Shown here: piece after piece, positions 19,488 through 28,981 of the stretch
How positions within the stretch are numbered: position 1 is the first letter of the stretch
Layout of the letters: every line of letters begins with the position of its first letter
From: Marinihelvus sp963695135
GTDB taxonomy: Bacteria; Pseudomonadota; Gammaproteobacteria; Xanthomonadales; SZUA-36
DNA: 64,000 bases
Direction of reading: 5' to 3'
Assembly: GCA_963695135.1 (NCBI GenBank)
Contig: CAVOGA010000002.1
Span: 620,001 to 684,000 of the forward strand
The notes under the pieces: model-generated
The model's database searches: none
What the model was told of the DNA's origin: nothing
Seen by the model: the letters and a program-made list of their open reading frames with translations, nothing else
Made by a program: the position numbers and the translations under genes

Positions 19488-20395
19488 GTCCGCGTCTCTC
19501 CAGTGCTGAGCCGATGGCAGGTTTCGCCGCCTCAAGTTGCCGGCGGTCAATGGTAAAGACCCCGCCGCCCCCGTGTTCGAATTCGATCCAGGTCAGGGGA
19601 ACCGTTTCCAGCGTTGCCTGCAGGCGCTCGTCGCTTTCACCGACTTCACAGAACAGCAGTCCGTCAGCGCTAAGCCATGCGGATGCTTCCAGCAGGATGC
19701 GCAGCGGCAAGTCCAGGCCGTCGTCCCCGGAAACCAGGCCCAGTTCGGGTTCCGCCCGGTACTCGTCCGGTAACGAGTTCAGGGCGGCGCGTGGAACGTA
19801 GGGCGGATTCGTTACGATCAGATCGTAGCGCTGCTCTGCCAGCCCCGCGAAAAGGTCTGCCTCGTGCAGTTTCACCCGCGACTCCAGACCGTGCATCCTG
19901 ACGTTCTGAGCCGCAATGTCAAGGGCGGCGGCGCTGATATCGGACGCATCAACCTGCAGGCCGGGCAGCGCATGCGCCATCGCGACGGCGATACAGCCGC
20001 TGCCGGTGCACAGGTCCAGGGCGAGTGACGGCTCGCGTGTGCCCAGCCAGGGTTGAAAGCGGTTAAGGATCAGCTCGGCAATGGGCGAACGGGGCACCAG
20101 GGCGCCGGGTCCGACCCTGAACATCAAACCGCAAAACCACGCCTCACCCAGCAGGTAGGCCAGCGGACGGCGGCTGGCGATCCGCTCATCCAGCAAGGCC
20201 TCGGATTCGGACCGCATCCTCGACGCTCACCTTGCTGTCCCAGGCATCGAAACTGCCGTCCAGCGGCGCGCCGAGCACCTGCAGCACCAGCCAGGCGGCC
20301 TCATCCAGCGCATTATCCGTGCCATGCCCGAAATACAGGCCGGCCTCGTCCATGCGCGCGGCGCAGCGCCTCACCCAAAGTTCAACGGTATCCAT
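19474..20395 (-). CDS. prmB: Ribosomal protein uL3 N5-glutamine methyltransferase, one frameshift
   Basis: SAM-dependent methylation of a glutamine in ribosomal protein L3. The HemK-family catalytic motif is VTNPPYVP; the SAM-binding motif is LDLCTGSGCIA. The N-terminal helical domain has LWVRRCAARMDEAGLYFGHGTDNALDEA, which distinguishes PrmB from PrmC, and the location beside aroC supports prmB. The frame changes near 20212 (SVEDAVR to SESEALLDERIASR), giving about 306 residues in total, normal for the family. An isolated indel is the simplest reading. Confidence 0.9.
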
Positions 20396-20476
20396 GATTC
20401 ACCCGAAAACGCATCGCGGGAGTATAATTCACGGTCTCGCGCCCCGTGGGCGGCACAGCGATTTCAAGGTCACCCG

Positions 20477-21348
20477 ATGTCCTCCTTCGTGGAACAGTCA
20501 TTTGCAGCCCTGCAGTCCATGCTGCCCCAGCGCACGCTGACCGCAGCAGTGCACTGGCTGATGCGTGTGCGCACGCCGTGGGTCAAAAACGCCCTGATAC
20601 GCGGCATCGGCAAGGCCGTCGACATCAATTTCAGCGAGGCGGCCGACCCGGATCCGAACCACTACGCCAACTTCAACGACTTCTTTACGCGCGCCCTGAA
20701 ACCCGGGCGCGCGTCCCCTGGATCCCGGACCCGCTGGCGCTGCTGTCACCCTGCGACGGTCGCATCAGTGAATGCGGACCGATCCGGGACGGACGCATCT
20801 ACCAGGCCAAGGGGCATGACTACAGCCTGCAGGCGTTGCTGGCGGATGACCCGGCCTGCCGGGCGCTGCGGGGCGGCACCTTCTGGACCATCTATTTATC
20901 TCCGCGGGACTATCACCGTGTCCACATGCCGGTTGCCGGTACCCTGCGGCGCATGATTTACGTGCCGGGCAAGCTGTACAGCGTGTCCCCGGCCACGGTG
21001 CGGCATATCCCCGGCCTGTTTGCGATCAATGAGCGCGTGGTGTGTATCTTCGACACACCGTTCGGACCGCTGGCCCAGGTGCTGGTGGGCGCCATGCTGG
21101 TGGCCAGCATGGACACGGTGTGGGCCGGCACCATTACGCCGGCCAGGGTGCGCGCCCTGCACCGACAGCATTACGCGCCGGGCGAGGTAAGCCTGGACCG
21201 GGGTGACGAGATGGGGCGTTTCAATATGGGCTCGACGGTCGTCATGGCCCTGCCACCGGGCGCTGTCAGCGGCGATCTGCGGCAGTTTCCCGGCGCGGCA
21301 GACCCGGTGCGCCTGGGCCAGCGGCTCGCCCTGCTGCACAAGCAGTGA
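20477..21348 (+). CDS. psd: Phosphatidylserine decarboxylase proenzyme, one frameshift
   Basis: Makes phosphatidylethanolamine from phosphatidylserine at the inner membrane; the proenzyme self-cleaves to form a pyruvoyl group. About 290 residues. YANFNDFFTRALKPG lies before the break, SPCDGRIS and SPRDYHRVHMPVAG after it. The self-cleavage site near the C-terminus reads FNMGSTV, where the enteric enzyme has LGST; the Gly-Ser bond and Ser nucleophile are kept. The frame breaks near 20710; adding one G to the GGG run restores LKPGARVPWIPDP. ATG 20477 has AAGG upstream. The gene is divergent from prmB. Confidence 0.92.
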
Positions 21349-21414
21349 TTGGGGCTCCGTGACCAGGGGAACCTCCCTGACCCGGCGGCGTCAAATCAAC
21401 AGGAGGAAGGCGCA

Positions 21415-22171
21415 ATGGCAACGATAAAAAGGTTCAGTAGCGTGGTTGCCGCCAGCCTGCTGGTTTGCGCAGGTCTGGCCGGGGCCCAGGATCCTGCAGC
21501 CGGAACGGCATCAGCCGCCGCTGAGGCGGAAACACTGCCGCCCCCCATGCTGGCGGATTATGCCGGCCAGGCGGATTTCATCGGCCTGGTGCAGGTGCTG
21601 GACACGGATTACGAGTACCAGCGCGAATTTCCCTCCGGCGGCACCGCCTTTCTGCGTGTTCTGATTCCCTACAAAACAAACCGGCCGGTTCCGGACATCA
21701 TTGAACTCTACGAGGAAGGCCTGCACGAACACGAATGCTACTTTCCGAACGCCGCGCCCGCCGAGGAGGGGCGTCGCTACCTGTTGTTCGCGCGGGATAA
21801 TCCGGAGGTCGAAGAGCAGTTCCTTGGCCTGGAGCAGGGTTGCGCCCTGACGGTCCTGGTAACCAGCGACAACAGCTACGCCCTGCAGTATCCGCTTGAC
21901 GGCCTGGAGGTCAGCGATGAGCTGGATGAGCTGGCGGCGCCAACGGATTTCGCCGACGCATACGCCATCCTTGACTACGAGAATCTCGCGGTTGACCGGC
22001 GCAATAGCCTGCTCGAAGCGGGCTACCTGGAAGAGCGTGACGACCGGACCTACAAGGTGACCTACGGAATCTCCCTGGCCGCCTTTCGCGAACTGATTGG
22101 CGAGGAAAACCTGACCCGGGACCGGACGCTGTTGCGCCCGGCGCCGCGATCCGTTCGACCTCGAGAACTAG
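21415..22171 (+). CDS. Exported protein of unknown function
   Basis: About 250 residues. A clear signal peptide (MATIKRFSSVVAASLLVCAGLAGAQ, cleavage near AGA-Q) directs it to the periplasm or outer membrane. The mature part is acidic, with FIGLVQVLDTDYEYQREFPSGG, a YFPNAAPAEEGRRYLLFARDN stretch and Cys residues at HECYF and EQGCAL. A strong AGGAGG lies 8 bases before ATG 21415. The open frame runs much further (to 22863), but a single indel near 22135 would end it as RRRDPFDLEN-stop at 22171, just overlapping the convergent ppnN stop, which is more believable than a protein lying across ppnN. I do not recognise the family. Follows psd by 66 bp. Confidence 0.7.
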
Positions 22172-23538
22172 GTCACCACGCGGTAGCACGGCTCGTACGC
22201 CGTGCCGGGCAGTTTCATGCGGTGTTGCTCGACAAAAGACGCCAGCAGTCTGTCCAGGCTCTTCATGATCTGCGGGTCGCCGCTGATTTCGAACTTGCCC
22301 TTGTCGCGGATGGCCTGCAGGGTCCGCGGCTTCACGTTGCCGGCCACGATGCCGGAAAATGCACGCCGCAGGTTGGCGGCCAGCTCGTGGACCGGCAGCG
22401 TGCTGTCGATGTCCAGCGCCGCCATGCGCTCATGGGTGGGCTCGAAGGGCTGCTGGAACGGCAGCTCAATCTGCAGGCGCCAGTTGTAGTACCAGGCATC
22501 CTTGTGCTCACTGCGATAGTCACGCACCTGCTCCAGGCCGCGCTGCATGGCCAGGGCGACGGCTTCCGGATCATCGATGATGATCTCGTAGCGTGCCGCC
22601 GCGGCGTCCCCCAGCGTCAGGCGAATGAACTGGTCAATCTGTTCAAAATACGCCTCTGCCGACCGCGGTCCGGTGAACACCAGCGGGAACGGCATGTCCG
22701 CGTTGGCCGGATTGAGCAGGATGCCCAGCAAATAAAGGATTTCCTCCGCGGTGCCCGCGCCGCCGGGGAATACGACAAATCCGTGTCCCAGGCGGACAAA
22801 GGCCTCGAGGCGTTTCTCGATATCCGGCAGAATCACCAGCTGGTTTACGATCGGGTTGGGTGATTCAGCGGCGATAATTCCCGGCTCGGAAAGGCCCACG
22901 TAGCGTCCGGTTTTCACCCGCTGCTTCGCGTGGCCGATGGTGGCACCTTTCATGGGCCCTTTCATGGCGCCCGGGCCGCAGCCGGTGCACACGTTCATGC
23001 GGCGCAGCCCCAGCGAATAACCGACGTGCTTGGTGTATTCGTACTCTTTCCGGGCGATCGAGTGGCCGCCCCAGCACACCACCAGGTGGGGCTCGACGCG
23101 GGGCTCGATCACATCCGCGTTGCGCAGGATTTCAAACACCGCGTTGGAGATCTGCTCACCGGTATCCAGCTTGTAGTCCGGGTTGCTGCCAATTTCCGTG
23201 TCGTAATAGATCAGGTCGCGGATCACGGCGGACAGCAACTCACGGACCCCCTCGATGATCTTGCCATCGACAAACGAGATGCCCGGGGCGTTCTGCAGGT
23301 CCAGGCGGATGCCGCGGTTGAACTGCTCCACCCGGATATCGAAATCTTCGTACTGCCGCAGCAGGGCCTCGGCGTCGTCGCTCTCGTTGCCGCTGTTGAG
23401 GACCGCCAGCGCGCAGCGGCGCAGCAGCTGGTACAGGTCACCGTGGCTTGCGTCATGGAGCCGTTCGACTTCCATGCGGCTGAGGCTGGTCAGCATACCG
23501 GCGGGATAAAGCCGGGCGTTGACGACATCACTATGCAT
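22168..23538 (-). CDS. ppnN: Pyrimidine/purine nucleotide 5'-monophosphate nucleosidase (LOG family)
   Basis: Cleaves nucleoside monophosphates to base plus ribose 5-phosphate; the E. coli homologue (YgdH) is bound and stimulated by (p)ppGpp. 456 residues, matching the long PpnN type and not the short LOG cytokinin-like proteins. The LOG catalytic motif PGGAGTAEE is at 258-266; CWGGHSIARKEYEYT and CTGCGPGAMKGPMKG are PpnN-specific. RBS AAGGAGAG is 5 bases before ATG 23538. Confidence 0.95.
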   Translation of the reverse strand: MHSDVVNARLYPAGMLTSLSRMEVERLHDASHGDLYQLLRRCALAVLNSGNESDDAEALLRQYEDFDIRVEQFNRGIRLDLQNAPGISFVDGKIIEGVRELLSAVIRDLIYYDTEIGSNPDYKLDTGEQISNAVFEILRNADVIEPRVEPHLVVCWGGHSIARKEYEYTKHVGYSLGLRRMNVCTGCGPGAMKGPMKGATIGHAKQRVKTGRYVGLSEPGIIAAESPNPIVNQLVILPDIEKRLEAFVRLGHGFVVFPGGAGTAEEILYLLGILLNPANADMPFPLVFTGPRSAEAYFEQIDQFIRLTLGDAAAARYEIIIDDPEAVALAMQRGLEQVRDYRSEHKDAWYYNWRLQIELPFQQPFEPTHERMAALDIDSTLPVHELAANLRRAFSGIVAGNVKPRTLQAIRDKGKFEISGDPQIMKSLDRLLASFVEQHRMKLPGTAYEPCYRVVT

Positions 23539-23625
23539 TGTTCTCTCCTTTTCTTTTTATGCTCTTCTTCTCTTGCGGCCTATTCTCGCATGTGGACCGT
23601 GAAACCGAATCCGCCAAAAGGCCCA

Positions 23626-23658
23626 TATAAAAAAGGGGCCAGCATGTGCCGGCCCCTT
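23626..23658 (-). terminator. Rho-independent terminator of the TonB receptor gene
   Basis: On the minus strand a 9-bp stem (AAGGGGCCGGC paired with a GCTGGCCCC arm, one wobble) is followed by TTTTTT. It lies about 26 bp after the receptor stop at 23684 and separates that gene from ppnN. Confidence 0.85.
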
Positions 23659-23683
23659 CTGGTCTTGCTGTTGCGGGTACTGA

Positions 23684-26600
23684 TCAGAACTCGTAGACCA
23701 GACCGATACGAATCTCGTACAGGGATGCGTCTTCCACCAGCGTCTCGCCGGCGGCCGGCGTGAAGCGCTCATAGAGGTACGCACCATCTACGATGTTCAT
23801 GTCCACAACTCCCTGGATACGCGGGAAGCTGACTTCCTCGAGCGTGCACCAGTCGCTGTTCAACAGGTTGCAGAAGTTGCTGGATCGTGATGTAGCCAGC
23901 GAAACGGTGGTCCTCGCGGAATGCCGGGAACTGCTGCTCGATACGCAGGTCAGCCGTACCCCACCAGCCGCTGTTGAAGGCGTTACGCGGGGCGATGCTG
24001 CCGGCGTAGCCGCTCAGGCCGGTTTCGTCCAGGAAGGCAAAGAACGCGTCCGTGTCGAAACCGTCAGCGAAGTTCACGATCGGATCGTTCAGGCCCGTCG
24101 GTACGTACAGCAGGTGACGGCCGTCAATGAAGTCACCGAAGTACCTCACCATCGTCACCGAAGAACGAGTAGCTGAACGGACGACCGGAAGCCAGCTGGC
24201 CAAACAGGTTGAAGGAGGTGCGGTTGTCACCCCACCAGTAGGCATCGTAGCCGAGGCGCAGGGTGAAGCGGTCCTCGATCTCGTAGTTCGCCGTTGCCAC
24301 GCCCGGGTTGTTGAAGTCCGAGACCGCGATATTGGCGAAGTTCGAGAAGGCCACGGAGGAGGTCATCGGGCTGACTTCTTCCGCATCCGTGTAGGCATAA
24401 CCCAGGTTCCAGTAGAACCCGTTGTCATAGTCGCCGCTGATGCCCAGAGAGATGGTCAGGGAAGTGGCATCCTGGCCGACCACGTTGGTCAGGATGTAGT
24501 CGGAGTTGAACCGGCGCGAGTCCGAGTAGATCGGGCGTCCATCCGGTGCGGTGCCGGTGATCTCCGAGGTGCCGTTGATGACCAGCGCCGAGTCCTGGGA
24601 CTCGGAGTACAGGATGTCACCCATCAGCTGGTAGTACTCCATGAAGTTCCAGGTCGCGCCGATGGAGTATTTCCAGGCCGACGGAATCTTGAAGTTCGGA
24701 TCCAGCGCGTTCACGCCCGAGTCACCCTGCCAGTGCAACCACTTCCGGGCCGAAGTCCGTCGGGACGTCGTAGCCGGGGCGGCCGTTGCCGTCCGGGCCC
24801 AGCGGAATGTCGAACAGGGAGAAGTCGATGCCGTAGATCGCTTCCAGGATACCTTCACGGACCTGCACCTGGGTGATGCCGTCGTTGGAGAAGTTGTTGG
24901 ACAGCCACACGTTCGGGTTACCACCGGAGAACAGGCCGAAACCGGCGCGCAGACTCAGATCCGGGTTGATTTCCCAGTTCAGGCCGAAGCGCGGCTGCAG
25001 CAGGTCTTCACCGTCCAGGTTAATGGCATTGCTGTAATCCCTGGCGGGCGAGGAAGTTCGGGTTGCACGTCGGCAGGTCGTTGCTTTCGTACCAGTCGTA
25101 ACGCAGACCGGCAACGATGGTGATGTCGCCGTTGGCGAAGGTGATCTCATCCTGGGCGTAGAGCGTGTTGGTGACGTAGCCCCAGTCGGCGGCCGCGTCG
25201 TTCGGGTCCAGGCTTGGTGAGGCGTTGCCGTAGTAGATGTCATCCGGGCGGCCTTCGATCAGCTGACGGATACAGCCGTTCGGATCATCGGGACCACACT
25301 CTTCGTCAAAACGGTTTTCCGTGTACACGTGCTGCAGGAACAGGTTGAACACTTCCAGGTCATCCCGCTCGTAACCGACGGTGATGATGTTGTTGTCCAG
25401 CGAGTAGGTACCTGCCAGCTTGATATTGGTGGTTGTCGTAGCTGAGCTTGTTGGCCTGGCGGGAGTCATCCGTACCGGCGTACACGATGGCACTCTGCCA
25501 GGAGCCGTCCGGCTGCTGGTTCCAGGTCTCCATCTGGAACTCACCGAAGGTGCTGTCGCTCAGGGAAATCTGCCGGTTGTCCAGGTCTCAGGAAGGAGAC
25601 CCGGACTTCCGTGCTGGAAGCGGTCGGTCCAGTCCGAGAACAGGGCCGCCGTGGTGGCCTTCAGTTCTGCACCGCGCTCGTAGTAGTGCTTGGAGAATTC
25701 CAGCTCGTTGGCGTCGCCGTCCGACTCCGCGTTGTTGAAGCCGTCGTTGTAGTTGTACGCCAGGGACGCACGGTGCTGGTCGTTGATGTCCCAGTCCAGC
25801 TTGATGATGTATTTCTCATCTTCGTTGGGCAGTGACGCGGGCAAACGCACCCGGATCAAAGTCGTACAGGTTGATCAGCGCGTTCTGGATCTGGTCCAAC
25901 TGCGCCTGGTTCACACCAAGCACTTCAACCCCGCTGCCGGAACCGGCCGGACCACGCGTGAACAGGTTGGCCGATTCCTGCTTTTCATAGGCCACGAAGA
26001 ACCACAGCTTGTTTTTCAGGATCGGGCCGCCGACGTTGAAGCCGTAGCGCTCTTCGCTGTAGTCGCCCAGGTCGAAGTTCTGCCCGGCCGCCTTGTCGCC
26101 GCGCATGCTGTCGTTGGTGTAGTCAAACCAGACACTGCCGGTGAATTCGTTCTGACCGGACTTGGTGACCGCGTTGATGTTACAGGCGGTGAAACCGCCG
26201 TACTGCACATCGTAGGGCGCCAGTTCCACGGCGACCTGTTGCAGTGCGTCGTACGGGAACGGCTGACGCTCGGTCGGGTAACCGTTCTGGTTCAGGCCGA
26301 AGTTGTCGTTCAGGCGCACCCCGTCAACGGTGAGGCTGTTGAAGCGCGGGTTGGCGCCGGCGCACTGAATGGCGCCCTGGTTGCCCACATCCTGGTAGAT
26401 ACGCGGATCGGCGCGGATGATGTCGCGGATGTCGCGGTTGATGTGCGGCATGTCTTCCAGGTCCGCGATACCAAACGCGGAAGCCGGTCCCAGCGCCAGC
26501 TGGTTGGTCTGGACTTGCGCGGCGGTCACGATTACCTCCTCCATCGAGGACAGCCCCAGGGTCAGGGGCAGCAGGTAGGTTTCGCCCAGCTGCAGCGTGA

Positions 26601-26886
26601 TATCGGTCACGGTCTGCGCATTGGTGCCGCCACCGCTGGTGGTCACCGTGTACGGCCCGCCTACGCGCAGACCGGAAAAGGTCACCGTGCCCGCTTCATT
26701 GGTCATGCGGGTACGGGCGCTGCCGGTACGGGTATCGGTTACGGTAACTTCGACATCGCCAACGGGCGTGCCGTTGCTCTCATAGGTGTCGACGCGAATC
26801 GTTGACGTGGTTTCCTGGGCCATGACCATTGCCGGTGCCAGCAGCAAAAGCGTGACCGCGAAAAGCCGTGCAAGTTGGATTTTCAC
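23684..26886 (-). CDS. Oar-like TonB-dependent outer-membrane receptor, multiple frameshifts
   Basis: About 1,065 residues. A signal peptide (LARLFAVTLLLLAPAMVMAQ) is followed by a carboxypeptidase-regulatory-like beta domain (VDTYESNGTPVGDVEVTVTD), a plug domain (EEVIVTAAQVQTN, then NPRFNSLTVDGVRLNDNFG) and a beta-barrel ending RIGLVYEF, with the terminal Phe that BAM recognises. This order is that of the Oar/CarboxypepD_reg TonB receptors, common where peptides or polymers are imported; the substrate is unknown. Start is a GTG at 26886 with GAGGGA 10 bases upstream. Frame changes near 25850, 25590, 25430, 25040, 24735, 24140 and 23870 split it; barrel-like sequence continues through each. 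It has its own terminator. Confidence 0.88.
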
Positions 26887-27178
26887 TGGTTTATTCCCTC
26901 AAAAAGTGCGGAGATGGTTTTGTTAAAACGGTGTGATTTTTTCAGGGCTGTATGACAGGGGCATGACACATCAGGGTGTGACTGCCGAAGTGCTCGTGTC
27001 GCTAATGACAGGTCGCTTGCTGTCAAAATACCGTCCCCGGTTGCGTTCTCCGCCGGCAATTCTAACAGAGTAATTTAATGGATAGCTAACAAAAATTTTA
27101 GATTTCACGGTATCAAGAACTTAGAAAAACAAGCTCATGCTTTACCCGAAAAATCGCTGTAATTAACCCTTTCGGCGC
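26887..27178. other. Intergenic region upstream of the TonB receptor gene
   Basis: About 290 bp, more AT-rich than its surroundings, between the receptor gene and tRNA-Pro. It should carry the receptor promoter (minus strand). The sequence ATGACAGG occurs twice (near 26951 and 27006) with a related ATGACAC between, a possible direct-repeat binding site. I see no convincing Fur-type palindrome. Confidence 0.4.
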
Positions 27179-27207
27179 TTTCCAATTCCAGCGGGCTCGG
27201 CTAGAAT
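27179..27207 (+). promoter_or_regulatory. Probable sigma-70 promoter of tRNA-Pro
   Basis: TTTCCA (27179-27184) and TAGAAT (27202-27207) are separated by 17 bp, and the -10 box ends 10 bases before the mature tRNA. Spacing and -10 are good, the -35 is weak. Confidence 0.45.
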
Positions 27208-27217
27208 ACGCGGCCTT

Positions 27218-27294
27218 CGGGGTATAGCTCAGCCTGGTAGAGCGCGTCGTTCGGGACGACGAGGTCGTAGGTTCAAATCCTGCTACCCCGACCA
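27218..27294 (+). tRNA. tRNA-Pro (anticodon CGG)
   Basis: 77 nt with encoded CCA. Acceptor stem CGGGGTA / TACCCCG, D-arm AGCTCAGCCTGGTAGAGC, anticodon stem CGTCG/CGACG with loop TTCGGGA giving anticodon CGG, and T-arm loop GTTCAAATC. The CGG anticodon decodes CCG proline codons, frequent in GC-rich genomes. Confidence 0.97.
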
Positions 27295-27311
27295 CTAATC
27301 AAAGAAAACGG

Positions 27312-27339
27312 CCTGGTGCACATGCACGGGTCTTTTTTT
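27312..27339 (+). terminator. Weak terminator after tRNA-Pro
   Basis: A short hairpin (GTGC-ACAT-GCAC with partial outer pairing) followed by seven Ts at 27333-27339 begins about 18 bp after the tRNA. The stem is weak, the T-run is clear. Confidence 0.5.
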
Positions 27340-27628
27340 CGCCTCGCCGACCGTCCACTTTGAGACAAGCGCTTGTCCACCAGGGTCAAGCTGCCATCAC
27401 GGCCACTCCCCTATCCTTGTTATTTCCGCATCACACCGTCGCCCGGACGTTCACAAGGCATTCAGCTTACCTGTGCAGAATGAAGTCGTAGTTCGGGGTC
27501 TGCGCGGAATGCCGCGACGCACTGCCACCGGTATGCGGAAGGCGGATGATGCGAAACACGGCAAGCCCACGTTTGTGACAATGCCCCCCGAATAAATGGG
27601 CTGACAAGCCCCCAGGAGAAGATGCCCC
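27340..27628. other. Intergenic region without a recognised gene
   Basis: About 290 bp after the tRNA-Pro terminator. No conserved coding frame, RNA gene or strong repeat is evident. Its 3' end carries the AGGAG that serves the small open frame at 27629. Confidence 0.4.
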
Positions 27629-27763
27629 ATGTTTTTATTGTTGGAACACCTGAACTTTCTGCAACTTTCCATGGCGACCTTGTCCCTGGGCACGGGGCTG
27701 ATGCTCGGTTCTTTTGTTGGCGCCATGATCCCGGTTCGTACCCCCTCCGGTTGGCAGAATTAA
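27629..27763 (+). CDS. Possible 44-residue single-pass membrane protein
   Basis: An ATG at 27629 is preceded by AGGAG with a 10-base gap and opens a frame of 44 codons ending TAA at 27763. The product is hydrophobic: MFLLLEHLNFLQLSMATLSL, then a Gly-rich helix (GTGLMLGSFVGAMIP) and a short polar end (VRTPSGWQN), which is the look of a small inner-membrane protein. Another ATG seven bases earlier opens a different frame of 68 codons, but its spacing to the AGGAG is only 3 bases and its product looks random. I know no family for it. The evidence is RBS, composition and position alone. Confidence 0.4.
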   Translation: MFLLLEHLNFLQLSMATLSLGTGLMLGSFVGAMIPVRTPSGWQN

Positions 27764-27939
27764 TCCGGCTCCGGCCGCCCCGTCATCCCCCGCTGACCCG
27801 TGTGATTCTCCCAGCCGGTCACCCGTAGGCAAAGCCTGCTGATCATCCGCCCGGCCGCTTCGGCACGGGGTTTTCACCGCCCAGACCGTTACAATGCCGC
27901 GCTCGCGCCTGAAGAAACTGGCGACAAGGACGCACGGTC

Positions 27940-28977
27940 ATGCCCACACTGTATCGACACCAATCTCCTACCCGGCGCCCACCCGGCCGCTTCGCCCTGC
28001 CCGGCCTGTTAGGCCTGTTGGCCCTGGCGCTGCTGACCGACGTTAATGCCTCGCAGGCATCCAGCGACGAGCAGGCCTGCCTGCAGGGCTTTCTGGAAAC
28101 CGGCGCCGATAACCTGACCCTCGGCGAAATGCGCCAGCGCTGCGGCGCGCGCCAGGACGATTCCCCGCAACGGCGCGTTGAAAGGCGCACCGCCGCAGAC
28201 CGCGAGGCCGCCGCCCAGCCCTACAGTCTGCTGGCCCATAAACCGAACTACATCCTGTTCGGCGCATGGAACCAGGCGGGCTACGACAGCAGCGAGTTCC
28301 AGCAGGCGCAGAATGACCCGAATTACATGCTGGATGACGTTGAAACGCAGTTCCAACTGAGCTTCAAGGTGCCGCTCGCGATCAACCTGTGGGAGGGTCG
28401 GGCCGACATCTACGCGGCCTACACCAACCGTTCCTTCTGGCAGGTCTACAACATGGCCGAGTCACAACCGTTTCGGGAAACCAACCATGAGCCGGAGTTC
28501 TGGGTGCAGTTCCACAATGACTGGAGCTTCTGGGGCGTCACCAATGTGCTCAATTCCGTTGGCTATGTGCACCAGTCCAACGGCCAGGGCAACGCCCTGT
28601 CGCGCGGCTGGGACCGGATCTACGCCAACTTCCTGTTTGAAAAATACGGCCTGGTGGTCAGTGTCAAACCGTGGATCATTCTCAACGATGATGCGGACAG
28701 CGATAACCCGGACATCGGCGACTACATGGGGCACGGAGAACTGCGCGCCAGCTGGGAAAAGCGCGATAACGTCTTCAGCCTGATGCTGCGTAACCAACTG
28801 GAAAGCGGTTTTGAGCGCGGCAGCGTGGAGCTGACCTGGAGCTTTCCGGTCTTTGATTACCCCTACCTGAAAGGCTACCTGCAGTATTTCAACGGCTACG
28901 GACTGAGCCTTATTGACTATGACCGCCGCGTTAACAGCCTGGGTATTGGTATTTCCGTCACCGACTGGCTGGACTGA
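27940..28977 (+). CDS. pldA: Outer-membrane phospholipase A1
   Basis: Calcium-dependent, dimerisation-activated phospholipase of the outer membrane; removes phospholipids mislocated to the outer leaflet. 345 residues with a basic N-terminus and signal peptide (ALPGLLGLLALALLTDVNAS). The barrel carries the catalytic region GYVHQSNGQG (His211, Ser213) and SRGWDRIY. The third residue of the E. coli Ser-His-Asn triad (N156, in SWNR) corresponds to Asp225 here. The strand pattern NYILFGAWNQ and the C-terminal LGIGISVTDWL are typical. A TACAAT -10-like box is at 27890-27895. It converges on tamB with a 4-bp gap and no terminator. Confidence 0.94.
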   Translation: MPTLYRHQSPTRRPPGRFALPGLLGLLALALLTDVNASQASSDEQACLQGFLETGADNLTLGEMRQRCGARQDDSPQRRVERRTAADREAAAQPYSLLAHKPNYILFGAWNQAGYDSSEFQQAQNDPNYMLDDVETQFQLSFKVPLAINLWEGRADIYAAYTNRSFWQVYNMAESQPFRETNHEPEFWVQFHNDWSFWGVTNVLNSVGYVHQSNGQGNALSRGWDRIYANFLFEKYGLVVSVKPWIILNDDADSDNPDIGDYMGHGELRASWEKRDNVFSLMLRNQLESGFERGSVELTWSFPVFDYPYLKGYLQYFNGYGLSLIDYDRRVNSLGIGISVTDWLD

Positions 28978-28981
28978 GCGC

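Noticed and set aside
22172..22863. Extension of the exported protein frame across ppnN
   Set aside because: The reading lies opposite the intact ppnN gene; a one-base indel near 22135 gives a stop at 22171.
26951..27013. ATGACAGG direct repeats upstream of the TonB receptor as a Fur or riboswitch site
   Set aside because: Only two copies and a degenerate third, with no dyad symmetry or conserved riboswitch fold; kept only as a note.
27113..27295. Open frame antisense to tRNA-Pro (VAGFEPTTSSSRTTRSTRLSYTP)
   Set aside because: This is a well-known spurious translation of a tRNA; the same happens at 44145-44357 (EWTGLEPATPGVTGRYSNQLNYH) over tRNA-Asp/Val and at 50993-51100 (GDSNSHGLPHWNLNPARLPI) over tRNA-Leu.
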